From assembly GCF_001592305.1 (NCBI RefSeq), contig NZ_BCWR01000001.1, forward strand, positions 186,001 through 250,000: DNA of 64,000 nt, in the 5' to 3' direction. The first letter of the stretch is position 1, and each line of letters begins with the position of its first letter. The notes under the pieces were generated by a model. The model had not been told where the DNA came from. It did not search any database and saw only the letters and a list, made by a program, of their open reading frames with translations. The translations under genes were made by a program, and so were the position numbers. This DNA comes from Hydrogenophaga taeniospiralis CCUG 15921 (GTDB lineage Bacteria; Pseudomonadota; Gammaproteobacteria; Burkholderiales; Burkholderiaceae_C). Of the stretch, positions 45,010-52,537 are shown in pieces.

Positions 45010-46511
45010 ACGTCTTCGGCCGGGTGGGTGTCGAGCGGCAGCAGTGCGCTGGCCTGCTCCTGCGGCAGCGCCTCCACGGTCTTGAGCGCGCGGCCCATGG
45101 CGCGGCTGCGGGTCTCGGCGTTGTCCAGGGTGTTGAGCACGGTCTGGGTCTGGGCCTTGACCTTGGCCAGCACGTCACCGAACTTGCCGAACTCCGTCTT
45201 GACCGCTCCCAGCACCTGCCAGACCTCGCTGCTGCGTTTCTCCAGCGCCAGCGTGCGAAAGCCCATCTGCAGCGAGTTGAGCATGGCCATCAGCGTGGTC
45301 GGCCCGGCCAGCGTGACGCGGTACTCGCGCTGCAGCACTTCCATCAGCCCCGGACGGCGCAGCACCTCGGCGTACAGGCCTTCGGTGGGCAGGAAGAGGA
45401 TCGCGAAGTCGGTGGTGTGTGGCGGCTCCAGGTACTTGTCGGCCATGCTTTTGGCTTCGAGCTTGATGCGCTGCTCCAACCCGCGCGCGGCCAGCTCGGC
45501 GCCTTCCACATCGGCGCGCTGCTGTGCGTCGAGCAGGCGTTCGTAATCTTCGTTCGGAAACTTGGCGTCGATCGGCAGCCAGCACGGCGCGCCGTCGTCA
45601 CCGCGACCCGGCAGCTTGATCGCGAAGTCCACCGCGTTGCGGCTCCCCGGGCGCGTGGTCACCTGCGTGGCGTACTGGTCGGGCGCGAACACCTGCTCCA
45701 GCAACGCGCCGAGCTGGGCTTCGCCGAACATGCCGCGGGTCTTCACGTTGGTCAGCAGGTGCTTCAGATCGCCCACGCCCTGCGCCAGCGTCTGCATCTC
45801 GCCCAGCCCCTTGTGCACCTGCTCCAGCCGGTCGGCCACCTGCTTGAAGCTCTCGCCCAGGCGGGCCTGCAGCGTGCTCTGCAGTTTTTCGTCCACCGTG
45901 GCCCGCATCTCGTCGAGCTTGGCGGCGTTGGTCTGCTGCAGTTGGGTCAGCTGGTTTTCCAGCGTGGCGCGCACCTCGCTCAGGCGCTGCTGGTTGCTTT
46001 CCATCATGGCCTTGAGCTGCTGGGTGATGGTGTCGCCCAGCGTCCCGCGCAACTGCATGAGCTGCTGCGCAAAGGCGTCGATCTGCGCGTTCTGCGTGCG
46101 TGTGGCCTCGGCGGCCTGCTGCCCCATGCCCAGGCTGATCGCCTGCAGCTGCTGCGTCAGCGTGTCGCCCAAGGTGCCGCGCAGCTGCAGCAACTGCTGG
46201 GCAAACGCATCGAGCTGGGTGTTCTGCGTGCGGGTGGCTTCGGCGTCCTGGCGCGTGAGCGTTTCCTGGAAAGTGGCCAGGGTCTGCTGGATTTCCTGCC
46301 GCCCGCCACGTGCGTTTTCACCGATCTCGCGGCGCAGCTCGCTTTCCACGCGCTCGATGCGCTGGGTGGTCTGCTGCCCCTGGCTTTGCAGCGTGGCCAG
46401 CAGCGCCTGGCGATGCGCCTGCTCCTCGGTGTCCAGGGGCTGGCGCCGCAACAGCAGCCACACCACCAGCACCAGGTTGGCCAACAGCAGGAGCAATACG
46501 AGCCCATCCAT
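45006..46511 (-). CDS. rmuC: DNA recombination protein RmuC
   Basis: About 501 residues. A single N-terminal membrane segment (MDGLVLLLLLANLVLVVWLLL), a long Gln-rich coiled coil (about 25-230) and the RmuC nuclease-like domain (MFGEAQLGALLEQVF, WLPIDAKFPNEDYERLLDA, LFLPTEGLYAEVL). RmuC limits inversions at short inverted repeats. Start ATG 46511; a GTG at 46526 is possible. The coiled coil contains a 44-residue tandem duplication. Confidence 0.93.
   Translation of the reverse strand: MDGLVLLLLLANLVLVVWLLLRRQPLDTEEQAHRQALLATLQSQGQQTTQRIERVESELRREIGENARGGRQEIQQTLATFQETLTRQDAEATRTQNTQLDAFAQQLLQLRGTLGDTLTQQLQAISLGMGQQAAEATRTQNAQIDAFAQQLMQLRGTLGDTITQQLKAMMESNQQRLSEVRATLENQLTQLQQTNAAKLDEMRATVDEKLQSTLQARLGESFKQVADRLEQVHKGLGEMQTLAQGVGDLKHLLTNVKTRGMFGEAQLGALLEQVFAPDQYATQVTTRPGSRNAVDFAIKLPGRGDDGAPCWLPIDAKFPNEDYERLLDAQQRADVEGAELAARGLEQRIKLEAKSMADKYLEPPHTTDFAILFLPTEGLYAEVLRRPGLMEVLQREYRVTLAGPTTLMAMLNSLQMGFRTLALEKRSSEVWQVLGAVKTEFGKFGDVLAKVKAQTQTVLNTLDNAETRSRAMGRALKTVEALPQEQASALLPLDTHPAEDV
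46010..46273 (-). repeat. 132-bp tandem duplication inside rmuC
   Basis: Two in-frame copies, offset 132 bp (for example the matches at 46030/46162 and 46090/46222), encode EATRTQNxQxDAFAQQLxQL and RGTLGDTxTQQLxA twice. Each unit is 44 residues of heptad-type coiled coil. Confidence 0.88.
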
Positions 46512-46526
46512 CAGATCCGCGCTCAC

Positions 46527-46875
46527 TGGGCTTCCCTCCGTGCTGCGCACTGCGGGGCTGAGCGCCTTCGGAACGGCCGGGCGGCGCTCATGCTGCACCT
46601 CGGGGCGATGGCTGATGTCTGGATGGCGCACGCATCTCGTTCGGGCGTGCCATCGGTGCGGAAAAAAACATTCGGTCGGTCTCGTCAAACAGGGTTTCGG
46701 TCGGTCGGTGTGTCCGTATGCTATCGGGATTTCATGAATAGCCAGCACGGCGCAGATGAACCATGATGCGAGCGTTTTGACCGTCGAAAGCGCCCATTTT
46801 GGCTATCAAAGCCGTCCGCTTTCTGTAGGGTACCGCTGGCTATAATGCCGCTCCGCTGATCACCGTTGGACTGCC
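46527..46875 (+). promoter_or_regulatory. Promoter region of the Mrp-like operon
   Basis: Between divergent rmuC and the antiporter operon. TATAAT at 46841-46846 is a good -10 for the operon start at 46876; no strong -35 is visible. TTCGGTCGGT occurs twice (near 46671 and 46697). No convincing gene lies here. Confidence 0.55.
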
Positions 46876-47352
46876 GTGTTTCGCTCATTCAGCCTGTTCC
46901 TCACCCTCTACGCCTTCTGGCTCCTGCTGTCGGGCTTCTTCACGCCCTTCCTCATGGCAGCCGGTGCTGGCAGCGCGTTGGCGGTGGTGTGGTTCGCGCA
47001 GCGCATGGATGTGGTGGACCACGAAGGCCATCCCATCCAGCTGGGCGCCAAGGCCCTGGTGTATTGGGTCTGGCTGTTCAAGGAAATCGTGAAGTCGGCC
47101 TGGGACGTGAGCAAGATCATCCTCAACCCCAAACTCCCGATCAGCCCCACCATGGTCCGATTCCAGCCGAGCCAGAAAACCGATGTGGGCCTGGTGCTGC
47201 ACGCCAATTCCATCACCCTCACGCCGGGCACCATCACCATCGAAGCCTGGCCCCACGAGTTCCTGGTGCACGGTCTCACACGCAACGGTGCCGAGGGCAC
47301 GATCGACAGCGACATGGATCGCAGGGTCTCGGCCTGCGAGGGCTCCCGCTGA
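46876..47352 (+). CDS. mrpE: Mrp/Mnh-type antiporter subunit E
   Basis: 158-residue MnhE-family inner-membrane protein, GTG start. Two hydrophobic N-terminal segments, then VYWVWLFKEIVKSAWDVSKIIL and the soluble LHANSITLTPGTITIEA motif. First gene of a tightly coupled nine-gene operon; its stop overlaps the next start by one base (TGATG). Confidence 0.92.
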   Translation: MFRSFSLFLTLYAFWLLLSGFFTPFLMAAGAGSALAVVWFAQRMDVVDHEGHPIQLGAKALVYWVWLFKEIVKSAWDVSKIILNPKLPISPTMVRFQPSQKTDVGLVLHANSITLTPGTITIEAWPHEFLVHGLTRNGAEGTIDSDMDRRVSACEGSR

Positions 47353-47636
47353 TGTTCGCCGCCGCCGCCCTCGCGCTCCTCGTCACGCTCACCCTCGCAC
47401 TCATCCGCGCGGCCCTGGGCCCCACGGTGTTCGACCGTGCCCAGGCCGCCAATTCCATCGGCACCGTGGCCATGCTGCTGCTGGCCGTGCTGGGTTTTCT
47501 GACCGGGCGGCCCGAGTTTCTGGACCTGGCCATCGTGTATGGCCTGCTCAACGTGATCGGCACCATCGCCGTGTTGAAGTACTTCCGCAAGGGGGACCTG
47601 GGTGACCCGGGTGATGAAGAGGAGCCGACGGCATGA
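47352..47636 (+). CDS. mrpF: Mrp/Mnh-type antiporter subunit F
   Basis: 94-residue MnhF-family protein with three membrane segments; RAALGPTVFDRAQAANSIGT is the family signature. Overlaps the next gene by 4 bp. Corresponds to MbhB in archaeal Mbh complexes. Confidence 0.92.
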   Translation: MFAAAALALLVTLTLALIRAALGPTVFDRAQAANSIGTVAMLLLAVLGFLTGRPEFLDLAIVYGLLNVIGTIAVLKYFRKGDLGDPGDEEEPTA

Positions 47637-47962
47637 GCGCAGTGATCGACATCCTGAGCTGGGCCTGCCTGGTGGTGGGCGGCTTCTTCTGCTGCGTGGG
47701 CGCCCTGGGCCTGCTGCGCATGCCCGACTTCTACACGCGCATGCACGCCGCCAGCGTGATCGACACCCTGGGTGCTGGCCTGATCCTGGTTGGACTGGGC
47801 CTGCAGGCGGGCTGGACCCTGGTCACGGTCAAGCTGCTGATGGTCGGCCTGCTGATCTTCTTTGCCAGCCCCACCGCGACGCATGCCCTGGCCCGTGCGG
47901 CCATGGCGCGTGGCCTCAAACCCCTGCTCGCCCAGCCGGAGAATCCATCATCGAAACCCTGA
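47633..47962 (+). CDS. mrpG: Mrp/Mnh-type antiporter subunit G
   Basis: 109-residue MnhG-family protein with three membrane segments; GALGLLRMPDFYTRMHAASVIDTLGAGLIL is diagnostic. Its last ~16 bp overlap the next gene. Confidence 0.93.
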   Translation: MSAVIDILSWACLVVGGFFCCVGALGLLRMPDFYTRMHAASVIDTLGAGLILVGLGLQAGWTLVTVKLLMVGLLIFFASPTATHALARAAMARGLKPLLAQPENPSSKP

Positions 47963-48495
47963 TCATCAACGTGCTGATGGTGCTGATGGCGGTCACCGTC
48001 TGGGTGATCGCGCGCAGCCGCAACCTCTTTGGCGTGGTCGTGCTCGGCGGCATCTACAGTTTCCTGATGGCCACCGTGCTGGTTGCGATGGACGCCGTGG
48101 ACGTGGCCATGACCGAAGCCGCCGTGGGCGCGGGCATTTCGACCGTGCTGTTTCTGGGTGCGCTGCACCTGTGCAAGAGCGAGGAAGCGCGCCCGGTGAA
48201 CAAGCCCTGGCTGCCGCTGTTTGTCTCTGGCGCGGTGGGTGCGGTGCTGGTGTACGGCACGCTGGGCCTGCCGGAATTTTCCGATCCCAAGGCACCGATC
48301 CACACCCATGTGGTCCCACGCTACCTGAACGAGATCAAACAGGAGGTCGATGTGCCCAACGTGGTCACCGCGGTGCTGGCCAGCTACCGGGGCTACGACA
48401 CATTGGGTGAAACCACCGTGGTCTTCACCGCCGGTGCGGGCGTGATCGCCCTGCTGCGTCGCCGCCGCAGGAACAGCAAGGACGACAAGGCATGA
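47947..48495 (+). CDS. MbhD/MbhE-like subunit (C-terminal part of MrpA, DUF4040)
   Basis: About 182 residues, six membrane segments. The first half (VLMVLMAVTVWVIARSRNLFGVVVLGGIYSFLMATVLVAMDAVDVAMTEAAVGAGISTVLFL) is the DUF4040/MbhD region; the second half resembles MbhE. Together they equal the C-terminus of MrpA. No ATG sits where expected: the codon aligned with the family start (usually MIETL) is ATC at 47947, eight bases after GGAG. GTG 47971 is the nearest ordinary start and would truncate the first segment. Overlaps MrpG upstream and the MnhB gene downstream (4 bp). Confidence 0.85.
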   Translation: MIETLIINVLMVLMAVTVWVIARSRNLFGVVVLGGIYSFLMATVLVAMDAVDVAMTEAAVGAGISTVLFLGALHLCKSEEARPVNKPWLPLFVSGAVGAVLVYGTLGLPEFSDPKAPIHTHVVPRYLNEIKQEVDVPNVVTAVLASYRGYDTLGETTVVFTAGAGVIALLRRRRRNSKDDKA

Positions 48496-48920
48496 GGCAC
48501 GACCTGATCCTGCGGGTCATCGCCAAGCTGCTGATCCCGTTCATCCTGCTGTTCGCGCTGTATGTGCAGTTCCACGGCGATTTCGGCCCGGGCGGCGGCT
48601 TCCAGGCCGGTGTGATCCTGGCGGCCGCGGTGATCTTCTACGCCCTGATCTACGGCCTGGCCGACGCGCGCAAGGTGGTACCCGAGCCGCTGGTGGAGTC
48701 CATGATGGCCATCGGCGTGCTGATCTACGGCGGCGTGGGCGTGGCCGGCCTGCTGCTGGGTGGCAACTACCTCGACTACTTCGTGCTCGACCACCATTCG
48801 GTGCATGGTCAGCACCGCGGCATCTTCTGGGTGGAAGTGGGTGTGGCCACCACCGTCTCGGGTGTGATGCTGAAGATCTTCTACATGTTTGCCGACCGCG
48901 GCAACGCCGACGACGAGTGA
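48492..48920 (+). CDS. mrpB: Mrp/Mnh-type antiporter subunit B
   Basis: 142-residue MnhB-family protein with four membrane segments. FALYVQFHGDFGPGGGFQAGVILAAAVIFYAL is the signature. Equivalent to MbhF. Confidence 0.93.
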   Translation: MRHDLILRVIAKLLIPFILLFALYVQFHGDFGPGGGFQAGVILAAAVIFYALIYGLADARKVVPEPLVESMMAIGVLIYGGVGVAGLLLGGNYLDYFVLDHHSVHGQHRGIFWVEVGVATTVSGVMLKIFYMFADRGNADDE

Positions 48921-48928
48921 GCGGCACC

Positions 48929-49312
48929 ATGAACACCACCATGACCCTGGGCGGCCACTTCACCTACTTCATCACCATCTTCCTGATGATTGCCGGGCTG
49001 TTCATCGTGATCGCCCGCGGCAACCTGATCAAGAAGCTCATCGGGCTGGGCATCTTCCAGACCTCGGTCTACCTGCTCTACATCGCCCCGGGCAAGCTGG
49101 TCGGCGGCACGGCGCCCATCCTGAGCGACGCCTTCACGGTCTATTCCAGCCCGCTGCCCCACGTGCTGATCCTCACGGCCATCGTCGTGGGTGTGGCCAC
49201 GCTGGCGCTGGGTCTGGCGCTGGTGGTGCGCATCCGCGAAGCCTACGACAGCATCGAAGAAGACGAAATCCTGAACATGGACGCGGTGCCGAGCCGCCAA
49301 GAACAAGCATGA
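48929..49312 (+). CDS. mrpC: Mrp/Mnh-type antiporter subunit C (NuoK-like)
   Basis: 127-residue NuoK-family protein, three membrane segments; IVIARGNLIKKLIGLGIFQTSVYLLYI and VLILTAIVVGVATLALGLALVVRI are typical of MrpC. ATG 48929 is chosen; a GTG at 48917 overlapping the mrpB stop (GTGA) is an alternative. Overlaps the next gene by 4 bp. Confidence 0.92.
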   Translation: MNTTMTLGGHFTYFITIFLMIAGLFIVIARGNLIKKLIGLGIFQTSVYLLYIAPGKLVGGTAPILSDAFTVYSSPLPHVLILTAIVVGVATLALGLALVVRIREAYDSIEEDEILNMDAVPSRQEQA

Positions 49313-50790
49313 GTCTGGCTCAGCACCTGCCTGCCTTGCAGGTGGTCATTCCCCTGCTCGCCGCCCCCATGACGGTGCTGCTGCGTCAGCGCACGCTGGC
49401 TTTTGCCGTGGCCCTGCTGGCCAGTTGGGCCGCGTTTGCGATCGCCATCGCGCTGTGGCTCCAGGTCGACGCCAGCGGCACCATTTCCTACGCCATCGGC
49501 AGCTGGCCCGCGCCCTGGGGCATCGAGTATCGGGTGGACCGCCTGAGCTCGTTCATGCTGGTACTGGTGGCCGGCATTGCCGCCCTGGTGCTGCCGTATT
49601 GCCGCCGCAGCATTGAAGACGAGGTGCCGCAGCGGCAGCACTATCTGTTCTACACGATGTTCGTGTTGTGCCTGACCGGCCTGCTGGGCATCTCCATCAC
49701 CGGCGATGCGTTCAACATCTTCGTGTTCCTGGAGATCTCGTCGCTCTCCACCTACGTGCTGATCGCCCTGGGGCGCGACCGCCGCGCGCTGGTCGCGGCC
49801 TACCAGTACCTGATCATGGGCACCATCGGCGCCACCTTCATCGTGATCGGCATCGGCCTGCTCTACCTCATGACCGGCACGCTGAACATCGTGGACATGG
49901 GGCAGCGACTCGCCGCCGTGCAAGGCACGCGGCCGGTTTTGGCCGCCCTGGCCTTCCTGACCGTCGGCATTTCGCTCAAGCTCGCGCTGTTCCCGCTGCA
50001 CCAGTGGCTGCCCAACGCCTACACCTACGCGCCCTCGGCGGTGTCGGCCTTCCTGGCCGCCACGGCCACCAAGGTGGCGGTGTATGTGCTGCTGCGTTTC
50101 TATTTCTCGGTGTTCGGCCAGTCGCAGGTGTTCGGCCAGTTGCCCATGCAAGAGGCCATGCTGCTGCTGGCCCTGGCCGGCATGTTCGCCGCGTCGGCCA
50201 CCGCCATCTTCCAGTCCGACCTCAAGCGCCTGTTCGCCTACTCCAGCGTGGGCCAGATCGGCTACATCGTCCTCGGCCTCTCGTTCGACTCCACCACGGG
50301 CCTGACCGCCACCATCCTGCACCTATTCAACCACGGCATCACCAAGGGCGCCATCTTCATGCTGCTCGGCCTGGTGGCCCTGGTCATGGGCGGCACCAGC
50401 CTTTCGCGTATCCAGGGACTGGGCAAGCGCATGCCGCTGACCAGCTTTGGCATGGTGATCTGCGGCCTCTCGCTCATCGGCGTGCCGGGCACCGCCGGGT
50501 TCATCAGCAAGTGGTATCTGCTGCTGGCCGCACTCGAACAGGGCCAGTGGTGGCTGGTGTTCCTGATCCTGCTGTCTTCGCTGCTGGCGGTGGCCTACGT
50601 CTGGCGTTTCGTTGAAGCGGCCTACTTCCGCGAACCGCGCCAGGACGTAGACGTCAAAGCCTCCGTGCCCTGGTCCATGGGCGTGCCCACGGCCCTGCTG
50701 GTGGCAGCCACGGTGTATTTCGGTCTCAGCACGGCGTTCACTGTGGGCTCGGCCAGTCAGGCCGCCACCTTCCTGATGGGGGCGCGCTGA
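49309..50790 (+). CDS. mrpD: Antiporter-like proton-translocating subunit 1 (MrpD/MbhH type)
   Basis: 493 residues, about fourteen membrane segments. Pump residues are present: Glu in FVFLEISSLSTYVLIALG (TM5) and Lys in ISLKLALFPLHQWLPNAY (TM7), with QSDLKRLFAYSSVGQIGYI in the middle. Related to NuoL/M/N. The start is the ATG at 49309; the stop overlaps the next gene by one base. Confidence 0.92.
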   Translation: MSLAQHLPALQVVIPLLAAPMTVLLRQRTLAFAVALLASWAAFAIAIALWLQVDASGTISYAIGSWPAPWGIEYRVDRLSSFMLVLVAGIAALVLPYCRRSIEDEVPQRQHYLFYTMFVLCLTGLLGISITGDAFNIFVFLEISSLSTYVLIALGRDRRALVAAYQYLIMGTIGATFIVIGIGLLYLMTGTLNIVDMGQRLAAVQGTRPVLAALAFLTVGISLKLALFPLHQWLPNAYTYAPSAVSAFLAATATKVAVYVLLRFYFSVFGQSQVFGQLPMQEAMLLLALAGMFAASATAIFQSDLKRLFAYSSVGQIGYIVLGLSFDSTTGLTATILHLFNHGITKGAIFMLLGLVALVMGGTSLSRIQGLGKRMPLTSFGMVICGLSLIGVPGTAGFISKWYLLLAALEQGQWWLVFLILLSSLLAVAYVWRFVEAAYFREPRQDVDVKASVPWSMGVPTALLVAATVYFGLSTAFTVGSASQAATFLMGAR

Positions 50791-52262
50791 TGTTCACCGC
50801 CGACGACGCCATCCTGATCGCCCTGCTCGTGCCCGTCCTGGGCGCGATCGGCATCGCCCTGGCCCACCGCTGGCCCAACCTGCGCGAAGGCATCACGCTG
50901 ACCACCGCGGCGGCATTGCTGGCCTGCGTGCTGACCATCCTGCCTGCGGTGCTCGCGGGCGCGCGGCCCACGGCCAACCTCTTCAGCGTGCTGCCCGGGC
51001 TGGACATCGCCTTCGAGGTCGAGCCGCTGGGCATGCTGTTTTCCCTTGTTGCCTCGGGCCTGTGGATCGTCAATTCGGTCTACTCCATCGGCTACATGCG
51101 CGGCAACAACGAGGCCCACCAGACGCGCTTCTTCGTCTGCTTCGCGCTCGCGCTCTCGGCCACCATGGGCATCGCCTTCTCGGGCAACCTGTTCACGCTG
51201 TTCCTGTTCTACGAAGTGCTCACGCTGATCACCTACCCGCTGGTCACGCACCACGGCACGGAAAAGGCCCGCCAGGGCGGTCGCGTCTACCTCGGCCTGC
51301 TCATGGGCACCTCGGTCCTGTTCCTGCTGCCGGCCCTGGTGTTCATCTGGTACCTGACCGGCAGCACCGACTTCACCGCCGGCGGCCTGCTGTCCGACCA
51401 GCTGGGCCCGCTCGGCCTGATGGGCCTGCTCGTGCTGTGCATGTTCGGCATCGGCAAGGCCGCGCTCATGCCCTTCCACAGATGGCTGCCTGCGGCCATG
51501 GTGGCGCCCACGCCGGTGTCGGCGCTGCTGCACGCGGTGGCGGTGGTCAAGGCCGGCGTGTTCAGCGTGGTCAAGGTCATCGTCTACATCTTCGGGCTCG
51601 ACACACTGGGCGTGAATGGCACGACGGACTGGCTGATCCTGCTGGCCGGTTTCACCATCGTCTCGGCCTCGGTCGTGGCGCTCAGTGCCGACAACCTGAA
51701 GCGCCGCCTCGCCTACTCCACCATCAGCCAGCTGTCCTACGTGATCATGGCCGCCGCGTTGCTGGCGCCGCTGTCGGTGGCCGGCGCCACGCTGCACATT
51801 GCCGCGCACGCGCTGGGCAAGATCACGCTGTTCTTCGCGGCCGGCGCCATCTACACCGCCGCCCACAAGACCGAGGTGAGCCAGCTCGACGGCATCGGCC
51901 GGCGCATGCCCTGGACCATGACGGCCTTTGCCATTGGCGCACTGTCCATGATCGGCCTGCCTCCGGCCGCCGGCTTCGTCTCCAAGTGGTACATGCTCTC
52001 GGGCGCGATGGCGTCCGAGCAGTGGATCGCGGTGGGCGTGATCGCCTTGAGCACGCTGCTCAACGCGGGCTACTTCCTGCCCATCATCTACCGCGCCTTC
52101 TTCATCGCCCCCGCGCACGACGAACACGATCACCCGCACGGTGAAGCCCCGCTGCCCATGGTGATCGCGCTGACCGCGACCGCCGCCGGCACCGTGCTGC
52201 TGTTCTTCATGCCCGATGTACCTCTGGCGCTGGCCCGGCAGATGCTCGGCCTGGGAGGATGA
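50790..52262 (+). CDS. Antiporter-like proton-translocating subunit 2 (MrpA-N/NuoL-M type)
   Basis: 490 residues. Has Glu in FLFYEVLTLITYPLVTHH (TM5), Lys in FGIGKAALMPFHRWLPAAM (TM7) and the Lys in VVKAGVFSVVKVI, with APTPVSALLHAVAVV typical of MrpA/NuoL. A His-rich loop (HDEHDHPHG) precedes the last segment. Second of three pump subunits in the operon. Confidence 0.9.
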   Translation: MFTADDAILIALLVPVLGAIGIALAHRWPNLREGITLTTAAALLACVLTILPAVLAGARPTANLFSVLPGLDIAFEVEPLGMLFSLVASGLWIVNSVYSIGYMRGNNEAHQTRFFVCFALALSATMGIAFSGNLFTLFLFYEVLTLITYPLVTHHGTEKARQGGRVYLGLLMGTSVLFLLPALVFIWYLTGSTDFTAGGLLSDQLGPLGLMGLLVLCMFGIGKAALMPFHRWLPAAMVAPTPVSALLHAVAVVKAGVFSVVKVIVYIFGLDTLGVNGTTDWLILLAGFTIVSASVVALSADNLKRRLAYSTISQLSYVIMAAALLAPLSVAGATLHIAAHALGKITLFFAAGAIYTAAHKTEVSQLDGIGRRMPWTMTAFAIGALSMIGLPPAAGFVSKWYMLSGAMASEQWIAVGVIALSTLLNAGYFLPIIYRAFFIAPAHDEHDHPHGEAPLPMVIALTATAAGTVLLFFMPDVPLALARQMLGLGG

Positions 52263-52267
52263 ACGCC

Positions 52268-52537
52268 ATGCAACAGCCCAACGACCCCCAACCGCACTGG
52301 CTTGACCACCCGGCCAACGTCAAGCGCCTCTACCGCGGCTTCCTCGTGGTGCTGGCGCTCACCGTGCTGGCCGAGCTGCTGGTGCACCTGCACCCCCACT
52401 TCGAAGTGGACGCGCTGTTCGGCTTCAACGCCTGGTTCGGTTTTCTGGCCTGCCTGGCCATGATCGTGGTGGCCAAGGGCCTGGCCCTGGTGCTCAAGCG
52501 ACCCGACACCTATTACGACGACAAACACGATGAATGA
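52268..52537 (+). CDS. Small two-span membrane protein of the antiporter operon
   Basis: 89 residues (ATG 52268, with GGAGG nine bases upstream; an ATG at 52259 overlaps the previous stop). Two hydrophobic segments (FLVVLALTVLAELLVHL and GFLACLAMIVVAKGLALVL) flanked by a charged N-terminus and an acidic tail. I do not recognise it as an Mrp subunit. Its place between two pump genes and the 8-bp overlap with the next gene suggest a structural or assembly subunit. Confidence 0.82.
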   Translation: MQQPNDPQPHWLDHPANVKRLYRGFLVVLALTVLAELLVHLHPHFEVDALFGFNAWFGFLACLAMIVVAKGLALVLKRPDTYYDDKHDE

